Assembly (NCBI RefSeq): GCF_017908595.1
Contig: NZ_JAGKTL010000001.1
Coordinates: 310,001-374,000 of the forward strand
DNA length: 64,000 nucleotides
Source of the DNA: Rhodothermus bifroesti
Lineage (GTDB): Bacteria > Bacteroidota > Rhodothermia > Rhodothermales > Rhodothermaceae
Direction: 5' to 3'
This document shows positions 63,821-64,000 of the stretch, one piece after another (the stretch's first letter is position 1; each line of letters starts with the position of its first letter). The notes under the pieces are model-generated. The model worked only from the letters and a program-made list of their open reading frames with translations. It was not told the origin of the DNA and made no database searches. A program made the translations under genes and the position numbers.

Positions 63821-64000
63821 TTAGGAACGCAGGCGTTCATGCACGACCACCTGGCCATTAAATCGCAAATCTATAAACAAAAACATCTTGCCTGGTTGGG
63901 TTAAAACAGCCTGCTGCCAAAAGGCGGCAAGGGTGCGCAAGCGCTTGCCAAACTCCTCCTGCCCTAGGCGGACCGGGATGCTGCCTTGACCCGCGGCCGG
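63821..64000 (-). CDS. ftsQ: cell division protein FtsQ (C-terminal end; 5' part outside window)
   Basis: The minus-strand frame is open from the right edge to a TAA at 63823-63821, giving 59 residues that include IPVRLGQEEF, a helix FGKRLRTLAAFWQQAVL and the strand MFLFIDLRFNGQVVVHERLRS. A short strand of this IDLRxxxxVVV kind immediately before ftsA is what the end of FtsQ looks like, and gene order supports it. The membrane and POTRA domains are outside the window. FtsQ links divisome assembly to septal peptidoglycan synthesis. Confidence 0.8.
   Translation of the reverse strand, partial: PAAGQGSIPVRLGQEEFGKRLRTLAAFWQQAVLTQPGKMFLFIDLRFNGQVVVHERLRS

Overview
The window reads as a bacterial chromosome segment of the Bacteroidota/Rhodothermota type, most like a Rhodothermaceae member. 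This is inferred from two secreted proteins with C-terminal type IX secretion (T9SS) sorting domains, a BtuB receptor paired with a beta-propeller lipoprotein, many lipoproteins and TolC/TonB envelope parts, TTTG/TAnnTTTG-like promoter elements and moderately high G+C. Genes are dense, mostly intact and often overlap at their ends. I see no phage, insertion sequence, CRISPR array, tRNA or rRNA.

Layout. 1-4.1 kb holds a nearly complete RqcH/NFACT gene cut by the left edge, a small membrane protein, OsmC, TrmH and an SDR oxidoreductase. 4.1-13.6 kb is a probable extracellular carbohydrate module: a CE15 glucuronoyl esterase, an SGNH lipoprotein, a 1,269-residue ThuA + sugar dehydrogenase + PKD + CBM6 + PA14 protein, and a TRAP transporter whose binding protein and membrane subunits are encoded on opposite strands. 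13.7-25.7 kb carries ferredoxin, MgsA, RuvB, a DUF3109 protein, sigma-54, an orphan histidine kinase, HMG-CoA lyase, glycine decarboxylase, a DUF89 protein and RNase III. 25.8-33.5 kb holds NDH-2, an MFS transporter and a compact minus-strand operon nhaA - sbtA - sbtB-like - CPA2 antiporter that looks like a Na+-driven bicarbonate uptake unit.

33.7-36.3 kb has PhoR/PhoB and a PIG-L deacetylase. 36.4-40.0 kb is a vitamin B12 uptake operon: cobalamin riboswitch, btuB, a BtuG-like lipoprotein and a BFD-type [2Fe-2S] protein. The riboswitch has a visible terminator/antiterminator pair that ends at the btuB start codon. 40.1-47.9 kb holds a MarR regulator with a perfect palindrome at its own start, a queuosine-precursor transporter, IlvE, a ChlI-like AAA ATPase, an HtrA protease and RluE. 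47.9-53.3 kb holds AhcY, a T9SS-exported M36-like metalloprotease and MetK. 53.6-60.5 kb has acpP-fabF, DUF721, TolC, MlaC, a glycosyltransferase and an unfamiliar barrel-plus-membrane protein. 61.2-64 kb is the division cluster ftsQ-ftsA-ftsZ.

Apart from the 39.6-40.2 kb riboswitch/operator region, no gap longer than about 300 bases lacks a gene. The most rewarding items are the B12 operon, the bicarbonate operon with a 13-bp hairpin over the sbtA start, the multidomain secreted dehydrogenase, the divided TRAP locus and the barrel-membrane hybrid protein.
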